64,000 nucleotides of DNA from Bombyx mori (Eukaryota; Arthropoda; Insecta; Lepidoptera; Bombycidae): positions 18,044,501 to 18,108,500 of the forward strand of contig NC_085128.1 of NCBI RefSeq assembly GCF_030269925.1. Direction: 5' to 3'. Below the pieces are notes generated by a model that was not told the DNA's origin, searched no databases, and worked only from the letters and a program-made list of their open reading frames with translations. Below, in pieces: positions 56,052 to 64,000 of this stretch. The translations under genes and the position numbers were made by a program. Positions within the stretch are counted from its first letter, which is position 1. Each line of letters begins with the position of its first letter.

Positions 56052-56189
56052 TTTAACTATACTTGAGACCTTAGAACTTATTCTCAAGGTGGGTGGCGCA
56101 TTTACGTTGTGGATGTCTATGGGCTCCAGTGACCACCTAACATCAGGTGGGCTGTGAATTCGTCCACCCATCTAAACAAAAAAAAAAAT
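56052..56189 (+). mobile_element. Bm1 SINE, 3' fragment
   Basis: TTTAACTATACTTGAGACC to CACCCATCTAAACAAAAAAA. Confidence 0.9.
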
Positions 56190-56789
56190 TTTACTAAATA
56201 TAATTCTAAAAAATGTTACACTATTGTAGCAAATTGATATTGATTTTTTTCCAGATTTTAACTACAAAATTTTGCTTGAAAATATTATTTAGAATTAGAA
56301 TATTAAATTTCGTCATACGGTGAAACCACACTCATAAAAATGAAGTTTCAAAACTACCTTGGACATTTATTTATAAACGATCAGTGAAATAATAAAATTC
56401 ATAAGTATAATATTTTTATATGTCCTTTATTGTAGTTTGACAGTTTCTTATTATATGTTTCAAACGTTTGATCAAAGCGCATAGTTACCTATATATATTT
56501 TTAAATACACTCGTTGCCGCTTCCGCTATCGCTTCTGAATTGAGACATGGATACTGTGAGGTGCCTACCTTCAGACTAATGCATTTATGCATCAGCCGAC
56601 GAGCCAGATCGATACTGAGAGTAATTTCGCGAAATATTGTGAGAAACTGTATTTTATTTCTTACTTTGTTATCTTTATCATACTCTTAAGTATATTTTCA
56701 TGCACCTTACAAAGTTAAGGTTCTTTTTACTTTTATTATAATACTTAAGGCAAGGTCTATAATGTACAGTATTGTGTGTTCGAAGCGAT
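56190..56789. other. Unassigned AT-rich stretch
   Basis: Nothing recognised. Confidence 0.4.
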
Positions 56790-56998
56790 TGTTTTTATTG
56801 CCAAAATAACGAATTAAGCTATCAGCCCATCTGATTTAATTGGTCATTGGAACCCACAACTTAAATCTCCCAACACGAAAGGTTGAAAATCTCATTTCTT
56901 TGTTTTAGCGGTTCTGTAGCCCTTGAAACCTAAAGGCATCGACTGCTTCACGACAGATATAGGTAGGATTGTGGTAGCTACTTGTGCCACTCCCATTA
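56790..56998 (-). mobile_element. Old Bm1-related copy, diverged
   Basis: TATCAGCCCATCTGATTTAA, CATTGGAACCCACAAC and TGCTTCACGACAGATATAGG follow the reversed Bm1 order. Confidence 0.65.
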
Positions 56999-57132
56999 AC
57001 ATGACTAATCTTTATATTTATATTATATAATTTTTTTTAATTTTATTAAAAAATTTTTGTTAAAAATTTTATTAATAATTTTATTAAAAAATTTTTTAAT
57101 TTAATTTATATTATATAACTTTATATTATATA

Positions 57133-57250
57133 AGCGGTAGGCAGCGGCTTGGCTCTGCCCCTGGCATTGCTGAAGTCCATGGGCGACGGTAACCACTCAC
57201 CATCAGGTGGGCCGTATGCCCGTCTGCGTACCAAGGCAATAAAAAAAAAA
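57133..57250 (+). mobile_element. CR1-type LINE 3' tail (clear copy)
   Basis: GCGGTAGGCAGCGGCTTGGC, GCCCCTGGCATTGCTGAAGT, CACTCACCATCAGGTGGGCC and a final GGCAATAAAAAAAAAA: the least altered tail in the window and the reference for the fragments. Confidence 0.9.
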
Positions 57251-57477
57251 ATTTCTTCTGTGCGTGTGTTTGTCACTGAACTCTTCCTAAGCGGCTGGAC
57301 CGATTTGAACAATTTTTTTTGTATGCGTTTGGGTGGCGCCCTGGATGGTATAGATTCACAAATCAGCTCGGTAGATGGCGCTGCGGTCGGTATCTAGGTT
57401 ATTTATCTATACTACAACTAAGCGGCTGAATCGACTTGAATGAATTTTTGCAGGACAACGTCTGTCGGGTCCGCTAG
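57251..57477 (+). mobile_element. Short Helitron-like element (third family)
   Basis: TAAGCGGCTGGACCGATTTG near the left and GTCTGTCGGGTCCGCTAG followed by T at the right end. The phrase AAGCGGCTG plus Helitron-type CTAG|T end supports the call. The 5' boundary is hidden in the preceding A-run of the LINE tail. Confidence 0.6.
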
Positions 57478-58109
57478 TCATGCATAAATTTGACAGGTTT
57501 AATTTAAAATACGCGAGGCTATATTACACGCACTATTACGTAACGACGCCGCGACGCTTGTCACACGCCTAAATAACGGGAACTCATCAAATGCGAAAAT
57601 AAGGAGTAAGGACGCATTAAATAATAGCGTGTGCAAGCCGCTTTTTGCGCGCAAAGCCGCAGCTTTGACTGATTCGATGTTGCACAAGTTAGCGCTCCTG
57701 ACTGTTTCGCCAAGAGATTCAATTCCCACAAACATCATGGCGGTGAACAGGTTTATTTGTTCTTTGTCTGGGGGATTATTATCTGTAACCTGTAAATATC
57801 GTCATAATATTTAAATATATATAAGTAAGTATCAGTCTCTGGTACCCGTAGTACAGAATATCCTATTTTGGGGCAAAGTTTCTTGCGTGTCTGAAAAATA
57901 TAATTATATTTAACTGCATTTTATGTTGCCAACGATGCGGAACAATCTTACAAGTTCATCCTTCATGAGTCGAATGGACTGTTGAACATTTTTAAATCCT
58001 GTAATTATTATTACAGCCACGTTAGTAACCGGGAGATCGATCGTATGGTCCTAATAACATGAAATCATAAATAATAATAAAATTCGTAATAATGACATGA
58101 AAAGGAATG
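57478..58109. other. Unassigned stretch
   Basis: A patch of CG-rich words at 57530-57700 with 61-79-codon frames on both strands but no domain. TCTCTGGTACCCGTAGTAC at about 57836 is a scrap of the tRNA-SINE body. Confidence 0.4.
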
Positions 58110-58245
58110 GTCGTAAGTACCGATCATCGGTGACTCTTGCTGGGGCTAGTATTGGCAAAGTCTCTCAGGTTGAGCCCGTGAGATCATCTACCCGTCCGGG
58201 CATAGCTGGAATAGCCCCTTAGGATACCAGCCAATAGATTGGGGG
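58110..58245 (-). repeat. Dispersed ~300-bp repeat, eroded copy
   Basis: TCTTGCTGGGGCTAGTATTG, CTCAGGTTGAGCCCGTGAGA and AGCTGGAATAGCCCCTTAGG are the reverse complement of the family with changes. Confidence 0.65.
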
Positions 58246-59639
58246 AAAATCGGTGGCGTGACGGTAAAAGACGAAACAGAATTTTCCATGCAATATACCA
58301 AACAGACCACTGGGTGGTATGCTCGTAAATCCAGAAACTCCAAACGGATTATTTCTGACAATACGAAAGTTTTTCATATTTTGGTCATTTGACCTGTATC
58401 TATCTACCTACCTATAGGAATATTTCAACAAGAGTTTAAGTCAAGGAAAATTTGCAGACGTTTCAAGGACCAAAAACAACGCAATATCTTTATTATTTTG
58501 GCCTAATATCATGACCAGGATAACCAGAATTTTAGATATGTATATAAATATTTTCATTTTCAACTACACATTACATACATACAGCTTAAATTGTTTTTTT
58601 GCTATTAATGATAAAATGGAAGGTGATGAGATAACTCCATTTGTAAATTACGTTAACTAATAAAATGGTTGCGCGTGATAAACAAAATCAATTCTAGCGA
58701 ATAGATGCGATCGAAACTAGGAAGAAAAGTTGTGGAGCCATTAAAAGCGTCTTCGCTAGTGCTTTTCCAGGTAAATACGACTGCATTTCACGAAGCGTTC
58801 CACACTAAACTTAAAAGAAAAGTTGTGTAGGAAGTAAATAAGATTTCCCTAAATTTAAGAACACAAAGACGCCCGAGTTCCTCCGACTTATTCAAATGTA
58901 CTCGCAAATCGGATTCGCTGCTCCTTTCGTTAAAGAAGACTTGTCTTACTTTTCTTTTTTATTTATTTTTACCTTTGTTAGGGTAATGTTTCGTTAACAC
59001 AGCGTTACCGGTACAAAATTCTTTTCTTAATGCTAAGCCGCATTTGAATATCTTATTGTACGATGGAAATTGAGGATTTAATAGGGTACTGGTCTCTTAT
59101 GTAAAATTTATTTATTTCATTATTTATTTATATAATACAAGGAGAACCAACAGCCAACTAACATAGTATAATAATATAACAAATAATAGAAACAAAAAGC
59201 CAATTAAAATTAATTAACATATTCCGACTCACCTTGGTTTTGGTGCTTATTTAATGGATTATATTTTGTTGTCCAAGCAGATATGCGAATATAAAATAAA
59301 ATACGGGTATAATATTTATATATTTTTTACAGAAATACATTTATGATGTATTTCTGCAAAAAAGCATAAAGTTACAACGATAAAAATAATTAAAACCATG
59401 TTTAAAATTAAAAAGATGAAACTGACTTCCTACAGTATAAAAGCATGCGGCACACAACTAACAATAGCTAATGGAAAAACATAATTAAACTGTTACGGAA
59501 CGAAGTAAGCACCACCTTGTACCGAACACAGCCTATAACGTATAAAGTAATGAACGTAAAGCGGATAGCACTTTGACTACAATTCGCGACAGAACCAGGT
59601 CGTATTCGCGATCACAGTAGTATATCACGTCATTACGGA
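58246..59639. other. Unassigned AT-rich stretch
   Basis: No gene or repeat recognised over about 1.4 kb. Confidence 0.45.
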
Positions 59640-59928
59640 TCCTTCTGATTCATTAACGGTGCTTTTAGGTACCTCGAGCATTGGCCACCGTCCTCCCGAA
59701 CCCGTCGCTTGCGATGAAGGGTTCGACGAGTAAATTAACCCACAGACAGCCCACTGAGTTTCTCGCCGGATCTTCTCAGTGGGTCGCGTTTCCGATCCGG
59801 TGGTAGATTCTGCGAAGCACTGCTCTTGCTAGTGTTAGCAACACTCCAATTTGAGCCACGTGATCTCACTTTCACGTCAAAGAGAAGCTGAAACGGCCTC
59901 AAGACTATCAGCATAGGTAGGGGAAAAA
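59640..59928 (-). repeat. Dispersed ~300-bp repeat, minus strand
   Basis: Nearly complete reverse copy: TTAACGGTGCTTTTAGGTAC, ACCCGTCGCTTGCGATGAAG, GATCTTCTCAGTGGGTCGCG, TAGTGTTAGCAACACTCC and AGCTGAAACGGCC. Confidence 0.82.
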
Positions 59929-60035
59929 GTAGTATATACCCGTGTCCACCCAATGCTGAGTTTAGTTCTCTTCACATGCACTCCATTTCCTTTGGTTTGT
60001 TGCCTTTCGCATCCAGTCCCTACCAGCTATTTCGA

Positions 60036-60285
60036 CCAGCTCGTCGGCCTACATCATTGGTTGCCTGCCCACATTACGACGTCCAGTACGAGGTCTCCAT
60101 TTCAGTACTTTTGTACCCCACCGATTATCAGTGCGACGGCATAATATATGGCCGGCCCACTTCCATTTTCTCCGAACAATCGCTTTGGCTATGTCAGTCA
60201 AAGCAATTCTTCTGAGGATTTCGGTATCGCGCATCCTATCCCGTAGAGAAATGCTTAACATAGCCCGTTCCATGGCTCTTTGCGT
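60036..60285 (-). pseudogene. RTE-clade LINE C-terminal fragment
   Basis: The minus strand encodes in one frame MERAMLSISLRDRMRDTEIL, then TDIAKAIVRRKWKWAGHILC, then TDNRWGTKVLKWRPRTGRRN. This is the end of an RTE-type RT (AGHI, RTDxRWG, WxPR-GxRxVGRP blocks). No stop within 74 codons, but the fragment is cut at both sides and the last residues towards 60036 are degraded. A third RTE subfamily in the window. Confidence 0.88.
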
Positions 60286-60867
60286 GAACTTGAATTTGAA
60301 TACTAAGACGGGCTTTTTGAAAATTTATTGCTTTCAGTGTATTTTTATAAGGTATTCTTTATGTAAATCATGAAGTGTAAATAAATATTAACAATACCGC
60401 TTTAGGTGTGAATATTTCCTGAATATTATTCAAATTCGTATTGAAAGTACGTGTCGCCTTATAATAATATTGTGGATTACAATACCACATACAAATAATG
60501 AAAATGCCACATCATTTCCTCGATCCGAGAAATGAGCTGATACAAAGCATATTGGTTTTGTCACCATGCGAACTTTTAGCCTAATTGCTGTCTGTACTTT
60601 CGTATTTTAATTTTGGTAATGGAGTCATTATTTTTGGAAAGTAAAACCTATGCTACCTGCCCTGCTTCTCGTCATGTTTCCCTCTTCTTCTGGGCCTTCA
60701 ATAATCATCGTGGTTTCGGAAATGAAATCGATGTTAAATTGTCATTCAAGAAAAACCATGGAGTACTTTTATAAAATACTAGTCATAATCTCACAGATGA
60801 TACATTATATATGCCCTGAAAATATAAAAAATAATCCTAGAATCTGCGGTACCTACCACGTTACGGA
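60286..60867. other. Unassigned stretch
   Basis: An 80-codon plus frame at 60650-60892 has no known domain and runs into a Bm1 head; not supported. Confidence 0.4.
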
Positions 60868-61115
60868 AAACGTCGCAGCCTTAAGGATATGAGACCCGGT
60901 GCATTCGTATTGAGTAATCCGCACGTGTAGGTACCACCGCCCTGCCTATTTCTGCCCTGAAGCAGTAATGCGTTTTGGTTTGAAGGGTGGGGCAGCCATC
61001 GTAACTATACTCGACCTTAGAACTCTTGTCTCAAGGTGGGTGGCGACATTTACGTTGTACATGTCTATAGGCTCCGGTAACCACCTAACACCAGGTGGGC
61101 CGTGAGTTTACAAGA
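60868..61115 (+). mobile_element. Bm1 SINE with central deletion
   Basis: The head (GGATATGAGACCCGGTGCAT) is fused directly at TTGAGTAATCCGCACGTGTA to the middle of the body, losing about 160 bases, and ends CACCAGGTGGGCCGTGAG. Confidence 0.85.
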
Positions 61116-62404
61116 ATGTAGCTGTTACCGAATAAAGGTAATTTGGTAAACATCGGAATCATGGGAACGACATGTTAAAATATTATTACATTTATACGAT
61201 TATATAATACCTAACGACAACATTGGAACCGTCTGCTGTACAAAAGCATCCTCTCGGTGGAAGAGCTCCCCGTTGTTGCCGTTAACTATAAATCGATTCA
61301 AAAAATACTCCATGAAATATATCCAACTTGGTTCGAGATACTTCAAAATAAATTCCTTTGACAAAATATTTATTGTGATCAGTCAATCATGCTGCTAATG
61401 TCCGTGCTCCATTGAATAAACATAAATATCGCGTCGATTTCCCCCGTTTCGGGCGTTTTGTGGTATTTGCCGCACAATGCTTGGGAATCGGAGCGATTTG
61501 CACTGTCACCTCTATGGACGATTACGTTTTCTTCAATACAAAACATCGGTACTTAAAAAGAGGATGTGGCAAGAACAATCGTTTGAATTAATGGTAGCAG
61601 TGTCTTCAAAATTCCAAAAATAAGTATTTAATTGGCTACTCTGTCCATTTATTAGCTTTCGTGATAATAGTCTATCCGGATATTAATCTCCGCCAAGTTA
61701 TGACCTCATACTCTCACAGCTATCGATACTACTTCCCTGATATCTTACCTCTAATTATGATTTAAGGTACTGGTGATAAGACAAGTTGTAAGTTTGCCAG
61801 GGTAGGCCAAGCTGCGTATCAACAAGCTGCTTTAAAGCAATCATGCCGTCAGGCCATTTTCGTAACACACAATGTTGTTTTAGTTTCAATAAAAGCATTA
61901 ATCATAAAACTTTTCAAAAAAAAAACCTTATACGTGTACATTCTTATGATACCACATTCAGCAGAAACAGTAGCTCCAAGGTAAACTCCAAAATAGTCGA
62001 TTCACGTCGATTAGTGGTCGATGCTTCACAAAACTGATTGTCGTTCGCCAACAATACTGAACGGTGTTCAACGTGTTACACAATCCAAATATAACCGTGT
62101 CATTTGTACCCCTCAACCCCTACTATTTAAGAGGGCTGTACGGAAAAATTAACGCAGTTACCTGTGAAAAATCGTGTGAAAATCATACGAATTGGCATCT
62201 TATTTTAAAAAAAGTTGTTTTGTATTTCCTGATAAGTAGTGAAATTCTAGTTACCAACAAGAGACCAATAATATTCTAAAACAATAGCAAAATACTTTTT
62301 TTAAACAATCGTCGCAACGTGTTCGGTTCCTACTTTAAATTTTGCAATGATTAGACCAATGAATTAATCGTTGTTCACAATCAAGACACTTCTTGAGAAT
62401 CCCA
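61116..62404. other. Upstream of the zinc-finger exons, unassigned
   Basis: No repeat recognised, unlike most of the window. It may be 5' flank, 5' UTR or intron of the zinc-finger gene. An in-frame stop at 62360-62362 limits how far upstream the first visible coding exon can be open. Confidence 0.4.
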
Positions 62405-62672
62405 ATGACAATGGAAAACCAAACGGAGCCTCTTGATTTATCAACTAAATCAAAGCAGCAAAACTCTGCAATCTATTTAACGGACTACAAGTTCCTGACG
62501 GGACTGAACAGTCATTTAGTAAAATTATTTGAGAGCTCACACTCAGTCTGTGGGAGAGACAAACAGTTTGTGTCCCACAGGAGTGGTGTCAAGAACATAT
62601 TGCCCTGTCACATTTGCTTCAAGACCTTTGATAGGCCTTCCTTATTGAAAAGACACATGAGAACACACACAG
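62405..62672 (+). CDS. C2H2 zinc-finger gene, exon A (PLDLS motif + finger 1)
   Basis: Taken to start at ATG 62405 (a second ATG follows at 62411; an upstream TTG is not a likely start). Residues 9-13 read PLDLS, the contact motif for the CtBP co-repressor. Near the end is one C2H2 finger (CHIC, then HMRTH, spacing CX2CX12HX3H) followed by the TG of the inter-finger linker. The exon ends in phase 1 at 62672, donor G|GTAATG. It may be the first coding exon or an internal exon beginning after the stop at 62360. The protein is probably a nuclear sequence-specific repressor. I do not recognise the orthologue with certainty. Confidence 0.85.
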
Positions 62673-62942
62673 GTAATGAGTACAATAGATAGAATATACT
62701 GCGGAATCAATACACCATTGTAATCGAAACGTTTTAATAGTCAATAGTTAAAAATGCTTAAATAGACCATGATAAGGACATTATTAACGACACTGTTAAG
62801 GCAAAAGTTTAATCACACGATAGTTTAAATATCGACAAATTTTAACAAAAAAATTAAGAAGCAAATGTTGGATAAGGTTGTAATCGTTCTCGCTGGTAAG
62901 GGCGCGGGCAGTCCCACAATAGGCCCTGACCACCAATAATAG

Positions 62943-63161
<219 letters not shown>

Positions 63162-63192
63162 TGACGTTAGCACAGTTACATGGACGTCACGA

Positions 63193-63300
63193 CGGTAGGC
63201 AGCGGCTTGGCTCTGCCCCTGGCATTGCTGAAGCCCATGGGCGACGGTAACTCACCACAGGTGGGCCGTATGCTCGTCTGCTTAAAAGGGTAATAAAAAT
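63193..63300 (+). mobile_element. CR1-type LINE 3' tail in zinc-finger intron
   Basis: ACGGTAGGCAGCGGCTTGGC to CTCGTCTGCTTAAAAGGGTA and an A-rich end. It lies in the intron between exons B and C, sense orientation. Confidence 0.9.
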
Positions 63301-63436
63301 AAAATATAAACGACAGTTTCTTTCATTCCTGAATCCAATACCCGGTAACGACAGAGAGAGGGATGATGTAGGTACATTTACCACTAGTCATGAACAAAAC
63401 CCATCAACAAAATATTGCCGCTGTAGACAGACGAGT

Positions 63437-63590
63437 GTTCATGTTTGTTTGAAGGGTGAACTCAGACTTAGAATTCACGTCTCAAGGTGGCGGCGTTTTT
63501 CTTGTTGTTTATTAGCTCCGTTAACCACTTAACACCGGATGTGCCGTGAACTTGTTGATCCGACTAAACAATTAGGTAATAAAAAAATAC
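63437..63590 (+). mobile_element. Old Bm1 3' fragment in zinc-finger intron
   Basis: GTTTGAAGGGTGAACTCAGA, CACGTCTCAAGGTGGCGGCG and GTTAACCACTTAACACCGGA keep Bm1 order with many changes, ending in an A-run. Confidence 0.75.
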
Positions 63591-63596
63591 TACATG

Positions 63597-63683
63597 GTAG
63601 TCAGCGGCTTGGCTTTCCCTTTGGCCTTGCTCATATCCATGCCAGTTGGACCGTTTGTTCGTATATCTAATGAGGCCATAAAA
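63597..63683 (+). mobile_element. Diverged CR1-type tail next to exon C
   Basis: GGTAGTCAGCGGCTTGGCTT, then CCATGCCAGTTGGACCGTTT, then GAGGCCATAAAA follow the LINE tail order. It ends about 13 bases before the exon C acceptor and contains CTAAT (63667-63671), a good branch-point match 26 bases upstream of the AG. Confidence 0.7.
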
Positions 63684-63696
63684 TGCACAATTTCAG

Positions 63697-63782
63697 GTGA
63701 AAAGCCTCACAAGTGTCCGGAATGTGGAAAATGTTTTACAGCCAGTTCCAACCTTTACTATCATCGCATGACGCACACCAAG
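63697..63782 (+). CDS. C2H2 zinc-finger gene, exon C (finger 3)
   Basis: Acceptor ACAATTTCAG ends at 63696; donor AAG|GTAAGC starts at 63783. It encodes [14 protein letters not shown], then [13 protein letters not shown], one complete C2H2 finger. It starts in phase 1 and ends in phase 0, so the exon arrangement changes here. More fingers should lie beyond the window. The acceptor sits directly after a LINE tail. Confidence 0.92.
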
Positions 63783-63947
63783 GTAAGCTCTTTGTAGTAA
63801 GCAGGGAGTCATGGGGTGTGGTCCGTGGACCGAACAGAGTCCAACTGTGCATAGTTCTGCAGCTGATGTCGATACAGACTCTAATCATTTAAATTAAACC
63901 ATACTGGATGGCACATTTGCTTGAAGAGAAAATCATTATTTTAAAGT
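63783..63947. other. Start of the next zinc-finger intron
   Basis: Follows the donor at 63783; no further exon before the window ends. Confidence 0.5.
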
Positions 63948-64000
63948 TTTTTTTTATTACCTACTTAAATGGGTGGATGACTTTATCGCCCACCTGGTGT
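63948..64000 (-). mobile_element. Bm1 SINE, cut by window end
   Basis: TTTTTTTTTATTACCTACTT, then GCCCACCTGGTGT: the 3' end of a reversed Bm1 continuing past the window. Confidence 0.88.

Noticed and set aside
57003..57130. Palindromic AT repeats as a structured element
   Set aside because: Low-complexity A/T runs (AATTTTATTAAAAAATTT) pair by chance; no flanking duplication seen.
60049..60273. 74-codon minus frame as a conserved host gene
   Set aside because: Its AGHI, TDNRWG and WRPRTG blocks are those of RTE-type LINEs.
44864..62404. The 41-nt ATG exon at 44864 as the 5' exon of the zinc-finger gene
   Set aside because: With a plausible acceptor just after 62385 the phase would not match the finger frame, and 17 kb separates them; a link is not excluded but not supported.

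Overview
This window looks like nuclear DNA of a silkmoth (Bombyx mori or a very close relative). The diagnostic signal is one tRNA-derived SINE, recognisable as Bombyx Bm1, present in more than twenty copies on both strands. With it are lepidopteran-type LINE tails, a maT (DD37D) mariner, short Helitron-like elements and an R1-clade retrotransposon. The background is AT-rich with very few host exons, as expected of intron or intergenic DNA in a large lepidopteran genome. There are no bacterial-type operons, rRNA genes, CRISPR arrays or free-standing tRNA genes.

Layout. 65-3408: a 5'-truncated R1-clade LINE with an open EN-RT frame, a structured 3' UTR, poly(A) and a target-site duplication. 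4.4-6.3 kb: a Bm1 head-to-tail dimer and a full-length inverted Bm1. 6.8-7.0 kb: a decayed LINE RT fragment. 8.1-10.4 kb: two Helitron-like elements, the second split by an almost intact maT transposon. 11.5-14.0 kb: Bm1 and a mariner relic between two oppositely oriented CR1-type LINE tails. 17.7-20.7 kb: Bm1, then a 5'-truncated RTE-clade LINE with an 880-codon open frame. 21-31 kb: scattered Bm1, Helitron and LINE pieces. 31.5-33.8 kb: repeat-poor, with CpG-rich blocks and palindromes, the best candidate for regulatory DNA. 34-43 kb: repeats, including a minus-strand Jockey/CR1-group LINE with a GT/CA microsatellite in its 3' UTR. 44.1-44.9 kb: a candidate TATA promoter, a non-coding exon and a 41-nt exon ending exactly at ATG before a splice donor. 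45-61 kb: mostly repeats. 62.4-63.8 kb: three exons of a C2H2 zinc-finger gene on the plus strand, continuing beyond the window.

Host genes. The only secure host gene is the zinc-finger gene. Its first visible exon carries a PLDLS motif (the CtBP co-repressor contact) and one finger, and the next two exons carry one finger each, so it is probably a transcriptional repressor. The promoter/exon pair at 44 kb may belong to another gene whose body I could not find. Everything else with coding capacity is transposon-derived. I see no new multi-gene system. The more interesting signals are at the level of structure: a tRNA T-arm mimic and strong hairpin in a LINE 3' UTR, nested insertions that can be ordered in time, a snapback inside a SINE, and a LINE tail supplying the likely branch point of a zinc-finger exon.
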